64,000 nucleotides of DNA from JBBQFI01 sp038237805. Its GTDB lineage: Bacteria > Verrucomicrobiota > Verrucomicrobiia > Chthoniobacterales > UBA10450. Below the pieces are notes generated by a model, which ran no database searches, was not told the origin of the DNA, and was given only the letters and a program-made list of their open reading frames with translations. Both the position numbers and the translations under genes were made by a program. Shown in pieces: positions 25,558-35,199 of this stretch (the stretch's first letter is position 1; each line of letters begins with the position of its first letter). The stretch spans positions 124,001-188,000 of the forward strand of contig JBBRYI010000002.1 in the NCBI GenBank assembly GCA_038237805.1, read 5' to 3'.

Positions 25558-26016
25558 ATGAAGCTCTATTTTTTTCGACACGGCGCAGCGGACTGGCCAG
25601 ATTGGAACAAACCGGACGACGAGCGACCGCTCACGAAAGAAGGCGCAAAAGAAGTCCGCAAGGTTGCAAAACTGCTTTCGCAGATCAAGATCGCTCCGCT
25701 CATCCTAACGAGTCCGTTGCCACGCGCGAGTCAGACTGCGGCGATCGCTGCTGAAGTTCTCGGGGTCAAGATGCGCGAAGAAAAAAATCTCAAGCCGGGA
25801 TTCAATGCCGCCAGGATGGCGAAAGTGCTGCGAGAATTTCCCGACGAAAGCTTGATGGTCGTTGGTCACGAGCCTGATTTCAGCCATACCATCTGCGAAT
25901 TAACTGGCGGCGAGATCAAATTGAAGAAGGCTGGTGCGGCGCTCGTCGATCTCAATCCCGACACGATGAAGGGTCAATTGCTTTGGCTCATTCCGCCAAA
26001 AATCGCAATGTTGTAG
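25558..26016 (+). CDS. sixA: Phosphohistidine phosphatase SixA-like
   Basis: A 152-residue histidine phosphatase. The RHG motif (FFRHGAADWPDW) is near the N-terminus, followed by LTSPLPRASQTA and the second catalytic His in VVGHEPDF. SixA removes phosphate from His of phosphotransfer proteins; in this operon a polyphosphate- or phosphohistidine-related role is plausible. It begins 11 bases after the kinase stop and is followed 2 bases later by the phosphodiesterase gene. Confidence 0.88.
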   Translation: MKLYFFRHGAADWPDWNKPDDERPLTKEGAKEVRKVAKLLSQIKIAPLILTSPLPRASQTAAIAAEVLGVKMREEKNLKPGFNAARMAKVLREFPDESLMVVGHEPDFSHTICELTGGEIKLKKAGAALVDLNPDTMKGQLLWLIPPKIAML

Positions 26017-26018
26017 CA

Positions 26019-27563
26019 ATGAGTTTGCGCCTTTCCGCGCTCTTCATCTGTTCTGTATTATCGATTGCACGAGCAGAAATTCCTTCCGGCAAAGCGCGCC
26101 ATGTCGTCGTCGTGGTCTGGGACGGTATGCGCCCGGATTTTGTCAGCGAAACGCACACCCCAACTCTCTGGAAACTTGCGCGGGAAGGCGTGACATTTCG
26201 CAACCACCACGCCTCATATCTTAGCGCCACGGTTGTAAACGGCACCGCGATCGCGACCGGGTGTTATCCATCGAGCAGCGCCGTGTTCGCGAATTACGTT
26301 TTCCGCCCGGAAATTGATTCCGCAAAAATGATCGATGCCGGCGTTCCGGCGGTAGTGCGCAAAGGCGATGAATTGAGCGGCGGAAAATATCTCGCGAAAC
26401 CCACGACCGCCGAGATTTTGCATCGCGCCGGGAAACGCACTGCGATCGCGGGAACAAAATATGTGACCTTGCTGCACGATCGTCGCGCCAGCGCAGAGAA
26501 TGCAGCCTCACGCAAATCATTCATTTTTTTTCAAGGCGATTTTTTGCCTAACGACACGGCCGATCTTTTCACCAGCGCGCTTGGCCGTTTTCCTGGCATT
26601 GACGATCCGCGAAGCGATAAATGGACGACAAAAGCGCTCACGGATGTGATGTGGAAAGAAACCGTTCCCGAATATTCATTGCTCTGGTTGTGCGAGCCGG
26701 ATTACCAGGAACACAAAAGCGCGCCGGGGTCGCCTGCAGGGATCGCGGCAACCGAAGGCGCGGACAAATGTTTGAGCGAAGTGCTTTCTGCTCTGGAAAC
26801 GAAGAATGTGCGAGCTGAGACCGATGTTTTCGTCGTCTCCGACCACGGATTTTCTACAATCGAGCGATCCGTCGATCTCTTGCCGCTATTGAATCGCGCC
26901 GGTTTTCGTGCGTTTACAGACTTCATCGGGCCAGCACACACGGGGGAAATCATGGTAGTGGGCAATGGCGGCAGCGTTTTGTTTTACGTCATTGGTCATG
27001 ACAGGGCCGTCACGCAACATCTCGTCACCTGGCTGCAGCAGTCGGATTTTGCCGGCGTCATTTTCTCTCGTGAAAAAATCGAGGGCACATTCTCGCTCGC
27101 TTCGGCGAAGATTGATACAACGGCCGCGCCCGATGTGGTCATGTCGTTCCAGTGGGACGAGCGGTCTAACGAGTTTGGCGTGCCCGGAATGATCAACGCA
27201 GACTGGAATCGCAAACCGGGCGCGGGCACGCACGCAACCTTGAGCAAATTTGATATGAAAAACACACTCGTCGCGGCGGGACCAGACTTTCGGCGCGGTA
27301 TGGAGGATCAATTGCCAAGTGGCAATATTGATCTCGCACCTACCATTCTGCACATTCTCGGAGTCGCGCCTCTTGAAAAGATAGACGGACGCGTGCTGAC
27401 TGAGGCGATGATCGGAGGTAACGCCAGCCAACCAGCAACGAAGACAATCGTAGCTTCGCGACGCTTTGATCGCGGTCCCTGGCGTCAGTACTTAAAATTT
27501 TCTCGGGTAGAATCGACCGTTTACTTCGATGAAGGCAACAGCCGCATGAAAGGCGGTAACTGA
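26019..27563 (+). CDS. Secreted alkaline-phosphatase-superfamily phosphodiesterase
   Basis: A protein of about 514 residues with a signal peptide (MSLRLSALFICSVLSIARA). The type I phosphodiesterase/nucleotide pyrophosphatase fold is shown by VVVWDGMRPDF (metal Asp), TVVNGTAIATGCYPSS (nucleophile Thr region), VVSDHGFSTIE (metal Asp-His) and a later GTHATLSKFDMKN (metal His). It should cleave phosphoesters or phosphodiesters outside the cytoplasm. The frame opens earlier at TTG 25983, overlapping sixA, but ATG 26019 gives the signal peptide. It is the fourth gene of the polyphosphate operon. Confidence 0.82.
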   Translation: MSLRLSALFICSVLSIARAEIPSGKARHVVVVVWDGMRPDFVSETHTPTLWKLAREGVTFRNHHASYLSATVVNGTAIATGCYPSSSAVFANYVFRPEIDSAKMIDAGVPAVVRKGDELSGGKYLAKPTTAEILHRAGKRTAIAGTKYVTLLHDRRASAENAASRKSFIFFQGDFLPNDTADLFTSALGRFPGIDDPRSDKWTTKALTDVMWKETVPEYSLLWLCEPDYQEHKSAPGSPAGIAATEGADKCLSEVLSALETKNVRAETDVFVVSDHGFSTIERSVDLLPLLNRAGFRAFTDFIGPAHTGEIMVVGNGGSVLFYVIGHDRAVTQHLVTWLQQSDFAGVIFSREKIEGTFSLASAKIDTTAAPDVVMSFQWDERSNEFGVPGMINADWNRKPGAGTHATLSKFDMKNTLVAAGPDFRRGMEDQLPSGNIDLAPTILHILGVAPLEKIDGRVLTEAMIGGNASQPATKTIVASRRFDRGPWRQYLKFSRVESTVYFDEGNSRMKGGN

Positions 27564-28054
27564 TCCTGCGCAAAGTTTATATTAGAGCAGGCTGTAAAGT
27601 TCGATCAAGCGAACATACTGCCACGGCGATCCATAATGCATGCAAGCGATCTCCAGCGATCAGTTTTCAGACTAGGGCTCGTTATCTAACGCTCGCACCC
27701 TGCGAGCATGACTAAACGAAAAGCTCATCCGGAAGATCCATATTTTCTGGATCAGAGGTATTCTTCGGAATCGCTTGGAAAAAGGGTAACTTTGATAATG
27801 AACTGCTCGAGCCGCGTTGATCGCCTCAGAGGGGTAGAGATATGATTCCAGCACTGAAACGAGCAGCGCCGTCCATCACAAATAATTATACTATTTGCAG
27901 ATGAGAGCCGATCTGTCAGATTCCCCCACGGAAATTCGCCCTTTTGGGGGCCTAAAGATTTCTCAATTTTAAGCTTGGCAACGTTGTTTCAAAAATGTTA
28001 CTTGATCTCCGGCTTCGGATTTCATAAAACGCGTAGTTCAAGGCCCAATCCAAT
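27564..28054. other. 490-base gene-poor interval
   Basis: No convincing gene. A 60-codon minus-strand frame (27672-27854) has no recognisable family. A weak hairpin GATCCATATTTTCTGGATC lies near 27736. Just upstream of the next gene, CCCCCA and TTTTGGGGG (about 27923-27950) could pair over a long loop. The composition is more AT-rich than the flanks. Confidence 0.5.
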
Positions 28055-28309
28055 ATGAAAAAACTTCGAAATATTATAAATAGGTCCAGCTCAATCTCCA
28101 CGTCAGCTGGCGTGATCCTCGCGACGGCTTTAGCGGTTGCCTTCTGGTTTGCCACGGCTCCCAAGGCCTCAGCCGGTACTACCTGCACCCTCTGCCACAA
28201 ACTTACCCTGACGATAAATCCGATATGCGGCAGTTTAGATTATCGCAGACACATCGACCACGGGGATACTGTGGGCCCGTGTAATCCGACGCCAACGCAG
28301 AATCCTTAA
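28055..28309 (+). CDS. Small exported CxxCH protein
   Basis: An 84-residue protein with a signal peptide (hydrophobic VILATALAVAFWFATA, then PKASAG). The mature part is about 43 residues with TCTLCHK, a heme-c-type CxxCH, plus two more Cys (NPICGS, VGPCNP) and an YRRHIDHGDT motif. The two further cysteines mean a metal or disulfide site is also possible. No characterised family is known to me. The stop is 6 bases before the GTG of the O-antigen ligase, so the genes are probably cotranscribed. Confidence 0.6.
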   Translation: MKKLRNIINRSSSISTSAGVILATALAVAFWFATAPKASAGTTCTLCHKLTLTINPICGSLDYRRHIDHGDTVGPCNPTPTQNP

Positions 28310-28315
28310 TGATCG

Positions 28316-30184
28316 GTGCTTGCAACTGTTAAGCGGTTGCATCCCAGATCGGTCACGGCATCTGATACAGCTTTGGCGAGGAAAGCGCTGAGCCCTCGCC
28401 TCGGAGGCTTTCTCTCCGCCGCATTGCTGATTGCGGGTCTAGCGCTCATCCAAGTATTAATCGGCGGCACAAGACTGCTGTTTTCTTTCCCGGCGTATAG
28501 TTTAATCGCCATCGCCGCGCTGATTGCCGTTGCCCTTCTGCCCCGGCCGAAAACGAGAACCGACTTTCTTTGCCTTTGCGCAAGCGGGATCTTTTTCGGC
28601 TACATCATTTTTCGGGCTCTCGCTTCCCCAATAGCGTACTCCGCTCGGCCCGACCTATATTCGGTTTTGGCCGCGCTCACAGTCTATGGCCTAACGATCC
28701 TACTTAGCTCGTCGACCATGCGCATGGCGCTGATCGTTTCGCTCATGACGCTCGCGGTGCCGCACGTACTTATCGGTGTGATCCAATTCAGTCGCGGTGA
28801 TAATTTTATGCTCATTCCGTTTCTGCAACGGGTGGATTACGGTCATCGCGCGAGCGGATTTTACGTTTGCCCAAATCATCTCGCCGGGTTGCTCGAAGTG
28901 CTGGGAATCTTCGGATTGAGCATATCTTGTTGGAGTCGGTGGCCGGTCTGGTCGAAGCTGCTCATCGCGTATCTGGTTTGTGTTTGCTACGCTGGTGTCG
29001 CGCTTACCGCGAGCCGGGGAGGATATTTGAGTGTCGCGGCGAGCCTGATCGTTTTTACTATTCTCAGCCTGATTGTATTGCGCTCGGCCGGGTCCAATCT
29101 CTTGCTGAAATTCGGACTGGGAGGATTGGTAGCACTGACGGCCGCCCTGATCGCGGTCGCGTTTTTGTTTCATCAGAGCTTTTTCCTCAGCGAGCGAGCA
29201 GGAAATATTGTTGATACCAAGAACATCCGGCTCAGTCTATGGCACGCCGCGATCCAACAATGGAAATTGCAGCCATTGTGGGGCACCGGCAGCGGCACCT
29301 ACCGTTTCTATGGACGCCAGTTTCGCACCGAAGACATGCAATTGAATCCGGTCGAAGTCCATAATGATTACCTGCATTTGTTATGTGAGTACGGTGTGGC
29401 GGGTGGCACCGGATTCCTCCTCTTTTTCTTCGCTCACCTGCGTTATGGCCTGCGAGGGTTCACGCAGTTTGGTCCCAGACGGGTCGCTGCGCGGGGTTCC
29501 CCACTCAGCGATCGCCTTGCTTTGAATATTGGGGCCCTCTCGGCTATCGCCGCATACGTGGTTCACTCGGTGGTCGACTTCAATCTGCACATCCCAGCTA
29601 ACGCGCTCCTGCTTGCTTTCGTCTTCGGGTTAGTGGCGAACCCCGGTATCAAATACAGCTCGCACAGTTCTGAGTCGCCGCGACCCGCCGTGGACATCGT
29701 TCCGCAAATTGCAATCGCGCTGCTGGGAATAATTCTGCTGCTCCAATGCACTCGCCTCTTCCTCGGTGAATATTATGCTGAGCATGCGCGAACGGCCCTC
29801 CTGGACGAAAATCCATCCGCCGCGATTGCGTTTGCAAACAAAGCGCTTATTCACGAGAAGCAGAATCCCGATATTTACTTTTATCTCGGACGCGCGCTGA
29901 CTGCAGTGGCGCATCAAAAAAATCGACCTGCGGAGCGCGCTCCGCTTTACGAAGGCGCCCTGGCGGCCTTCGAGGAAGCTACCCGTCTCGCACCACTCGA
30001 CGGAACTTACCCAACGGAGCTCGCATGTACATATGATGAAATCGGCCGATTCGCCGAAGCCGAGCAACAGTATGCAATCGCCCGCTCGCGCGATCCTCGC
30101 TCTACTGCTATATCGCAGCTTTATCAGTTCCACCTCGAATCTTGGCAAAAGGATGGAAAAGCGTCCGGCAGCCAGCTTTTCTAG
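28316..30184 (+). CDS. O-antigen ligase / Wzy-type membrane protein with C-terminal TPR-like region
   Basis: A 622-residue protein, GTG start. About ten to twelve hydrophobic segments span residues 30-490. The Wzy_C-type block GTGSGTYRFYGRQF and NDYLHLLCEYGVAGG between late helices identify the O-antigen ligase/polymerase family. A soluble C-terminal region (ARTALLDENPSAAIAFANKAL, then FEEATRLAPLDG) is TPR-like. It joins polysaccharide repeats or transfers them to a carrier at the periplasmic face. The next gene encodes a protein with a sorting-signal-like tail. No glycosyltransferases are adjacent. Confidence 0.75.
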   Translation: MLATVKRLHPRSVTASDTALARKALSPRLGGFLSAALLIAGLALIQVLIGGTRLLFSFPAYSLIAIAALIAVALLPRPKTRTDFLCLCASGIFFGYIIFRALASPIAYSARPDLYSVLAALTVYGLTILLSSSTMRMALIVSLMTLAVPHVLIGVIQFSRGDNFMLIPFLQRVDYGHRASGFYVCPNHLAGLLEVLGIFGLSISCWSRWPVWSKLLIAYLVCVCYAGVALTASRGGYLSVAASLIVFTILSLIVLRSAGSNLLLKFGLGGLVALTAALIAVAFLFHQSFFLSERAGNIVDTKNIRLSLWHAAIQQWKLQPLWGTGSGTYRFYGRQFRTEDMQLNPVEVHNDYLHLLCEYGVAGGTGFLLFFFAHLRYGLRGFTQFGPRRVAARGSPLSDRLALNIGALSAIAAYVVHSVVDFNLHIPANALLLAFVFGLVANPGIKYSSHSSESPRPAVDIVPQIAIALLGIILLLQCTRLFLGEYYAEHARTALLDENPSAAIAFANKALIHEKQNPDIYFYLGRALTAVAHQKNRPAERAPLYEGALAAFEEATRLAPLDGTYPTELACTYDEIGRFAEAEQQYAIARSRDPRSTAISQLYQFHLESWQKDGKASGSQLF

Positions 30185-30269
30185 TGTCCGTGGCCCCGCC
30201 GCCGCGGTGCCTTCATTTTGTTACGTAACGAGGGTTGGGCAAATTTGATGAAAATTATACGAAAAAAGC

Positions 30270-30299
30270 TTGACTGTATGCCACCCGATTTGCTTCTAT
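30270..30299 (+). promoter_or_regulatory. Possible sigma70-type promoter
   Basis: TTGACT (30270-30275), 18 bases, then TTCTAT (30294-30299), about 30 bases before the ATG of the sorting-signal protein. The -35 box is good; the -10 box is poor. Confidence 0.3.
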
Positions 30300-30330
30300 C
30301 GACACCACTCAAGAAATAAAAACCCAAACC

Positions 30331-30990
30331 ATGCAATTACCCCGTATGAAACGATCCACTCTCGCCCGCAAAGTTCTTTGCACTGCCGCTCTACTCTGTA
30401 CCGCCGTTTGGAGCGCAAACGCTGTAAACATCGTGAATGACCCCGGCTTCGAGGCAAGCGCCGACGGTCCCGGCCCGCATCCCTTTTCTGCAGCCTGGAC
30501 AGTTAACGATCCCAGCGGGTTTAGTGGAGTAGGTGGTGATTCCGCGTTCGCGCACTCAGGAACCAACTACGCGTTTCTGGGCGCGACCCCGAACACCGGC
30601 TCTTTGAGTCAAAGCCTCGGCACGGTCGCCAACTCGTTCTATACTTTATCGTTTTGGTTAGCCAATGACGCCACGCCGGGTCTTGGGCCTACTACCGCTT
30701 TCGCAGCTTTCTTTAATGGCGTGTCCGTCTTCGCACTTCCGGGCAACTCCCCTGTTTTCGGTTACACGCAATTTACGATCTCGGGTCTTCTCGCAACGAG
30801 CGGAGCGACGACTCTGGAGTTTCGTTACCGGCACGATAACGACTTCTTTAGACTCGACGATGTCTCCGTGTCAGCAGCGGGGGTTCCCGAATCATTCTCA
30901 ACGATTTGGCTAGCGTTGCCGGCTTTCGGCGCTCTGGGTTTGCTGCACTTTTCCCGAACGAAAGGGCGTAAAGGCTTGATCCGAGCTTAA
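30331..30990 (+). CDS. Secreted protein with PEP/VPDSG-CTERM-like sorting signal
   Basis: A 219-residue protein. A signal peptide (VLCTAALLCTAVWSANA) precedes NIVNDPGFE, a common start of carbohydrate-binding-like beta-sandwich domains. The body is Gly/Ser/Thr/Phe-rich. The last 35 residues are VPESFST, a hydrophobic helix (LPAFGALGLLHF) and a basic end (SRTKGRKG): the tripartite plan of exosortase substrates, close to the VPDSG-CTERM variant in Verrucomicrobia. It is probably exported and cell-surface sorted by an exosortase not in this window. A strong terminator follows. Confidence 0.7.
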   Translation: MQLPRMKRSTLARKVLCTAALLCTAVWSANAVNIVNDPGFEASADGPGPHPFSAAWTVNDPSGFSGVGGDSAFAHSGTNYAFLGATPNTGSLSQSLGTVANSFYTLSFWLANDATPGLGPTTAFAAFFNGVSVFALPGNSPVFGYTQFTISGLLATSGATTLEFRYRHDNDFFRLDDVSVSAAGVPESFSTIWLALPAFGALGLLHFSRTKGRKGLIRA

Positions 30991-31010
30991 CTGGTTTATC
31001 AACTTATTCG

Positions 31011-31047
31011 ACAACGCGCAGAATGTCCTTCTGCGCGTTGTTTGTTT
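31011..31047 (+). terminator. Rho-independent terminator
   Basis: ACAACGCGCAGAA (31011-31023) pairs perfectly with TTCTGCGCGTTGT (31029-31041) around a TGTCC loop, followed by TTGTTT. It lies 21 bases after the stop of the sorting-signal protein. Confidence 0.85.
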
Positions 31048-31091
31048 CTACCGTCGCGCATCGAGTAATCGCGACGAACAGACTATAGGTT

Positions 31092-31173
31092 TACCAGGGA
31101 GGGGACTCGAACCCCTAAGGATTTCTCCACCAGATCCTAAGTCTGGCGCGTCTGCCAATTTCGCCACCCTGGC
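31092..31173 (-). tRNA. tRNA-Leu (UAG anticodon)
   Basis: On the minus strand the acceptor GCCAGGG (31173-31167) pairs with CCCTGGT (31099-31093), with discriminator A. The anticodon stem CCAGA/TCTGG holds loop CTTAGGA, giving anticodon UAG. The long variable arm and TTCGAGT T-loop fit a class II leucine tRNA of 82 nt. CCA is not encoded. It decodes CUA, one of the rare codons that the GCCTAACGA word introduces (CTA ACG). Confidence 0.93.
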
Positions 31174-31449
31174 TCACGCAAAGGACGAGTTAAGCAGTCT
31201 CATATCGTCCTTCCAGCACAAATCCCAGCACAATCACCAGCTTCTCCCTCTAACGACTTGATGAACCGATTGAGCGATACGACTGATTTACGCCAGAAAA
31301 ATTTCGGAAGCAGCGTGTGCCGCGTAAAGCTTCAACGAAATAAAGCCAGAGGAAACAATAGCCAATTACTCCAACTTCCGAGGAGTGTCTTCAAACTCCA
31401 GGACCATCAGTTTCATCTGCTCATCGGACTCGTTAGGCACGCTTAAACC

Positions 31450-31847
31450 TGTGTCCGCTGGAAACCAAGCCAACATTCCGGGTCGCTTTGGGTTGCAGGA
31501 CAGCAATCGCCCTGGTCGCCAAATTTTGAAGCGCCGCCGCTCACCGCAAAAGTTATCGGTGCGACGAGCGGACCGGTCTTTGAAGGTGCACAGCTTTTTC
31601 ACGACAAGGCCTGTCTCAGTTGTCATTTGATCCAGGGCTATGGCGGTCGTCGCGGACCCGATCTCACCTATGTCGGAGACAAGCTGACGCGAGATAATAT
31701 TGTCATCCGCATCGTTAACGGCGGGGCAATATGCCGGCGTTCGGCAGCTCGCTCAAGCCGCCGGAGCTCGACGCGTTGGCAGCTTTCTTGGAATCGCGCA
31801 AGCATCCAATTCGACCGCAAGATCAATCACCGATGGCCCAAAATTGA
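31450..31847 (+). pseudogene. Remnant of a quinol:cytochrome c reductase cytochrome c domain
   Basis: The frame reads GQQSPWSPNFEAPPL, then FEGAQLFHDKACLSCHLIQG (one CxxCH), GGRRGPDLTYVGDKLT and IVNGG. A one-base deletion near 31722-31728 shifts to NMPAFGSSLKPPELDALAAF and a TGA at 31845-31847. This is the pattern of the cytochrome c domain fused to, or following, cytochrome b in bc-type complexes. The upstream part is missing (an in-frame TAA lies just before 31450). The intervals 31174-31449 and 31848-31938 show no gene. It is probably a decayed bc-complex fragment. Confidence 0.7.
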
Positions 31848-31938
31848 ACTTTTAATGATGGTCTCACCCAATTTCGCGCTTTACGATTTCCCCCAAAAGA
31901 GGTAGCGACAAAGACTATCGCCAACGCGATTTAATAAT

Positions 31939-34900
31939 ATGGCAATGCTCACAGGCTTGCTCTCGAAATGGCCGCTCATTCGTCAAATTCGTGAGCGCGC
32001 CGACGGCACCGGTCTTGAGGCGATGTCGGACAAAACGCGCGCGATGCACGCACGCATTGATGGTGCGCAAGTGGCGCGATCGATTTGCCCATACTGCGGA
32101 GTCGGATGTGGGCAGCTCATTTATCACAAGAACGGCAAGCTCGTCTCCATCGAAGGCGATCCGGAAAGCCCAATCAGCCAGGGAAATCTTTGTCCCAAAG
32201 GCGCCGCTTCCTATCAGCTGCTCACGCACGATCGGCGCGAAACGAAGATGAAATATCGCGCGCCGCGCGCGAAAGAATGGACCGAAATTTCGCTCGATCG
32301 CGCGATGGACATGGTGGCAGACCGCGTTTGGGAATCACGCAAGCGCACGTTTCTGCACAAGAACGAGAAAGGCGCGACGATCAATCACACGACGGCGATT
32401 TGTCACCTCGGCGGCGCCACGCTCGATAACGAAGAAAATTATCTCATCCGAAAACTTTTCACTCTTGGCCTGGGGATGGTGTGCATATCCAACCAGGCGC
32501 GGATATGACATAGCAGCACGGTGCCCGGTCTGGGCACCTCCTTCGGCCGGGGCGGAGCTACGACCGCGCAACAAGATCTCGCCAACGCCGATTGCGTTTT
32601 GATCGAAGGGTCGTCGATGGCGGAAGCGCATCCCGTCGGCTTCCGCTGGGTGATGAAGGCGAAGGAGCGCGGCGCGACGATCATTCATGTCGATCCAAGA
32701 TTTTCGCGCACGAGCGCGCTGGCCGATATCTGGGTGCCGATGCGTGCCGGTGGTGACATCGCGTTTCTCGGCGGACTCGTTAGGCACATAATCGAGAATA
32801 ATCTTTTCTTTCGCGATTACGTTGTCCATTTCACGAACGCGTCCTGCATTTTGCGCGAAGACTTTCGTGATGCCGAAGAAGGAGCGACCGGTTTCTTCTC
32901 CGGGTGGAACGGGCAGGAACGCACTTACGACAAAGAAAGCTGGTCCTATGACGGCGAGCCCGATCTCAGTTTTCCGGAACGCGATCCGACCTTGCAACAT
33001 CCGCGCTGCGTTTTCCAAACGTTGCGCCGCCACTTCGCTCGTTACACGCCGGAAATGGTGGAGACGATTTGCGGCATTTCGCCCGCGCTTTTCCACAAGG
33101 TGGCGGATGCACTCGTTAGGGCTTCAGGTCCCGATAAAACGGCGGCGATTTGCTACGCACTCGGATGGACGCAGCATTCGAAGGGCGTTCAGATCATTCG
33201 CACCGCGTCGATTCTGCAACTCTTGCTCGGAAATATCGGCCGGCCGGGCGGCGGTATCCTGGCGTTGCGCGGTCACGCCTCGATCCAGGGTTCGACCGAC
33301 ATTCCGACACTCTACGATATTTTGCCTGGTTACCTCTCGATGCCGAAGGGCGACGGGAGCGAGGAAACGTTGCGCGACTACCTTGCGCATCAAACCAAAC
33401 CCACTGGGCTCTGGAATAATTATCCCAGCTACTTCATCAGCCTGATGAAGGCCTACTATGGGAAGAACGCGACAGCCGAAAACGACTTTGGCTACACTTG
33501 GGTGCCAAAGCTAACCGGCAACCATTCGTTCTTCGAATATCTTTATGACATGGCCGACGGAAAAATGGAAGGCATGTTCATGATGGGCCAGAACCCGGCG
33601 GTGGCGGCAGCAAACTCCCGATTCCAACGCACGTCGCTCTCGAAATTAAAATGGCTGGTCGTCCGTGACATGGTCGAAATCGAAAGCGCTGCATTTTGGT
33701 ACGACTCGCCCGAGATCGAGCGTGGCGAATTGAAGGCGGAAGACATCGAGACGGAAGTTTTCTTTTTCCCGGCCGCGGGTCATGCGGAAAAGGAAGGCGC
33801 GTTCACGCAAACGCAACGCATGTTGCAGTGGCGGCAGAAGGCGGTGAATCCGCCGGGCGATGCGCGCTCGGAAGGTTGGTTCATGCATCAGCTCGCTTTG
33901 CGTTTGATCGCGAAGGCGAAGCAATCGAGCGATCCACTCGATGAACCGTTGCGCGCGCTCGATTGGTGGTACCCGGAAGATGAGTACGGTGAACCGCAGA
34001 TGGAAGCTGTGCTGGCCGAGATCAATGGTTGGTCCACCAATCCACAGCCAGGCGCCGATGGAGTCGTGTTCGGCGGCCTCAATCGCGAAGGCAATCCCCA
34101 TCACGGTCCGCAGGTGGACGGATTTGGGAAACTGAAGGCCGACGGGTCGACCGCCAGCGGCTGCTGGATTTATTCCGGCGTCCTTGGCCCGGACAAAATT
34201 AATAAGGCGAACTCGCGAAATTCCACAAATTATCTCGGCCACGGCTGGGGCTTCGTCTGGCCGGCCGATCGCCGCATTATATATAATAGAGCCAGCGCCA
34301 AGCCGACCGGCGAGCCATGGAGCGAACGCAAGAAATTAGTCTGGTGGGACCAGGCGCAACGCAAATGGGGCGGAATCGACGTTCCCGATTTTGTTCCGGA
34401 CAAGTCACCCGATTATCGTCCAACTGGAAACGAAAGCGGGCTCGCTGGGATTCCCGGGGACGCGCCGTTCATCTTGCATGAGGACGGTCTCGGGTGGCTG
34501 TTTGTCCCGAAAGGTCTCCAGGATGGGCCGATGCCGACACATTACGAACCGCTCGAATCGCCGGTGAAGAATGCGCTTTACTCGCGCGACACAAACCCCG
34601 TGGTCAATTGGTTTACTCGCCAGGAAAATCGGTTCGCGCCGCCGGGCGATCCGCGATTTCCTTTTGTCCTGACAACATATCGATTGACCGAACATCACAC
34701 CGCTGGGGGCATGTCGCGTTTCCTCAGCCATCTCGCGGAGTTGCAACCGGAGCTATTCGCCGAAATGTCTCCCGAGCTTGCCGCCGAGCTAAAGATCGAC
34801 AACGGCGATTACATTTCGATTATTAGCCTGCGCGGCGCGATCGAATCGCGCGCACTGGTGAGCCGCCGCATGCGGCCGATGCATCTCAACGGGAAAATCG

Positions 34901-35199
34901 TGCATCAAATTGCGATGCCGTTTCATTTCGGTACGTCCGGACCGGTGAAGGGTGGCGCGACGAACGATTTGGTCCCGATTTCGGGCGAGCCGAACGTCAC
35001 GATCATGGAAGCGAAGGCGATGGCTTGCAATGTTGTCCCGGGCAAAGTGCCGCGCGGACCAGCATTCGAGGAGTGGATCAAAAAATATGTGCCGCAGGGT
35101 GGCCCGCCGAATTTGCATCCGGAACAGCCGCCGCCGGGCGCATCTCCCGGGCCGGAATCTGGTGGTCACGGTCAACACGGAAAGACCGACTCGCGATGA
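31939..35199 (+). CDS. fdhA: Formate dehydrogenase alpha subunit, selenocysteine-containing
   Basis: A 1086-residue molybdo/tungsto-bis-PGD enzyme read through a UGA at 32506-32508 (codon 190). Around it are CISNQARI-U-HSSTVPGL and FGRGG, matching the Sec196 region of E. coli FdnG. The N-terminal [4Fe-4S] site is CPYCGVGC plus CPKGA (Cys 50, 53, 57, 85). Later family blocks are VDPRFSRTSALADIW, FTNASCILREDF, DPTLQHPRCVFQTL and GMSRFLSHLAELQPE. No twin-arginine signal is visible, so the subunit may face the cytoplasm, unlike FdnG. It oxidises formate to CO2. Its stop overlaps the fdhB start (ATGA). Reading UGA as a stop would leave two useless fragments. Confidence 0.92.
32506..32538 (+). promoter_or_regulatory. 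Selenocysteine UGA codon with bacterial SECIS hairpin
   Basis: UGA (32506-32508) is followed by 11 bases and then a hairpin GGTGCCC (32520-32526), loop GGTCT (32527-32531), GGGCACC (32532-32538). E. coli fdhF has the same 11-base spacing and the same GGUCU sequence in its apical loop, where SelB binds. The E. coli bulged U is not evident here. Confidence 0.85.

Noticed and set aside
27672..27854. A 60-aa minus-strand gene in the 27.6-28.0 kb gap
   Set aside because: No family, no ribosome-binding site and no partner gene; insufficient support.
31939..32508. A separate 189-aa truncated oxidoreductase gene
   Set aside because: The UGA that ends it aligns with the selenocysteine of FdnG/FdhF and is followed by a SECIS hairpin; the frame continues as one enzyme.
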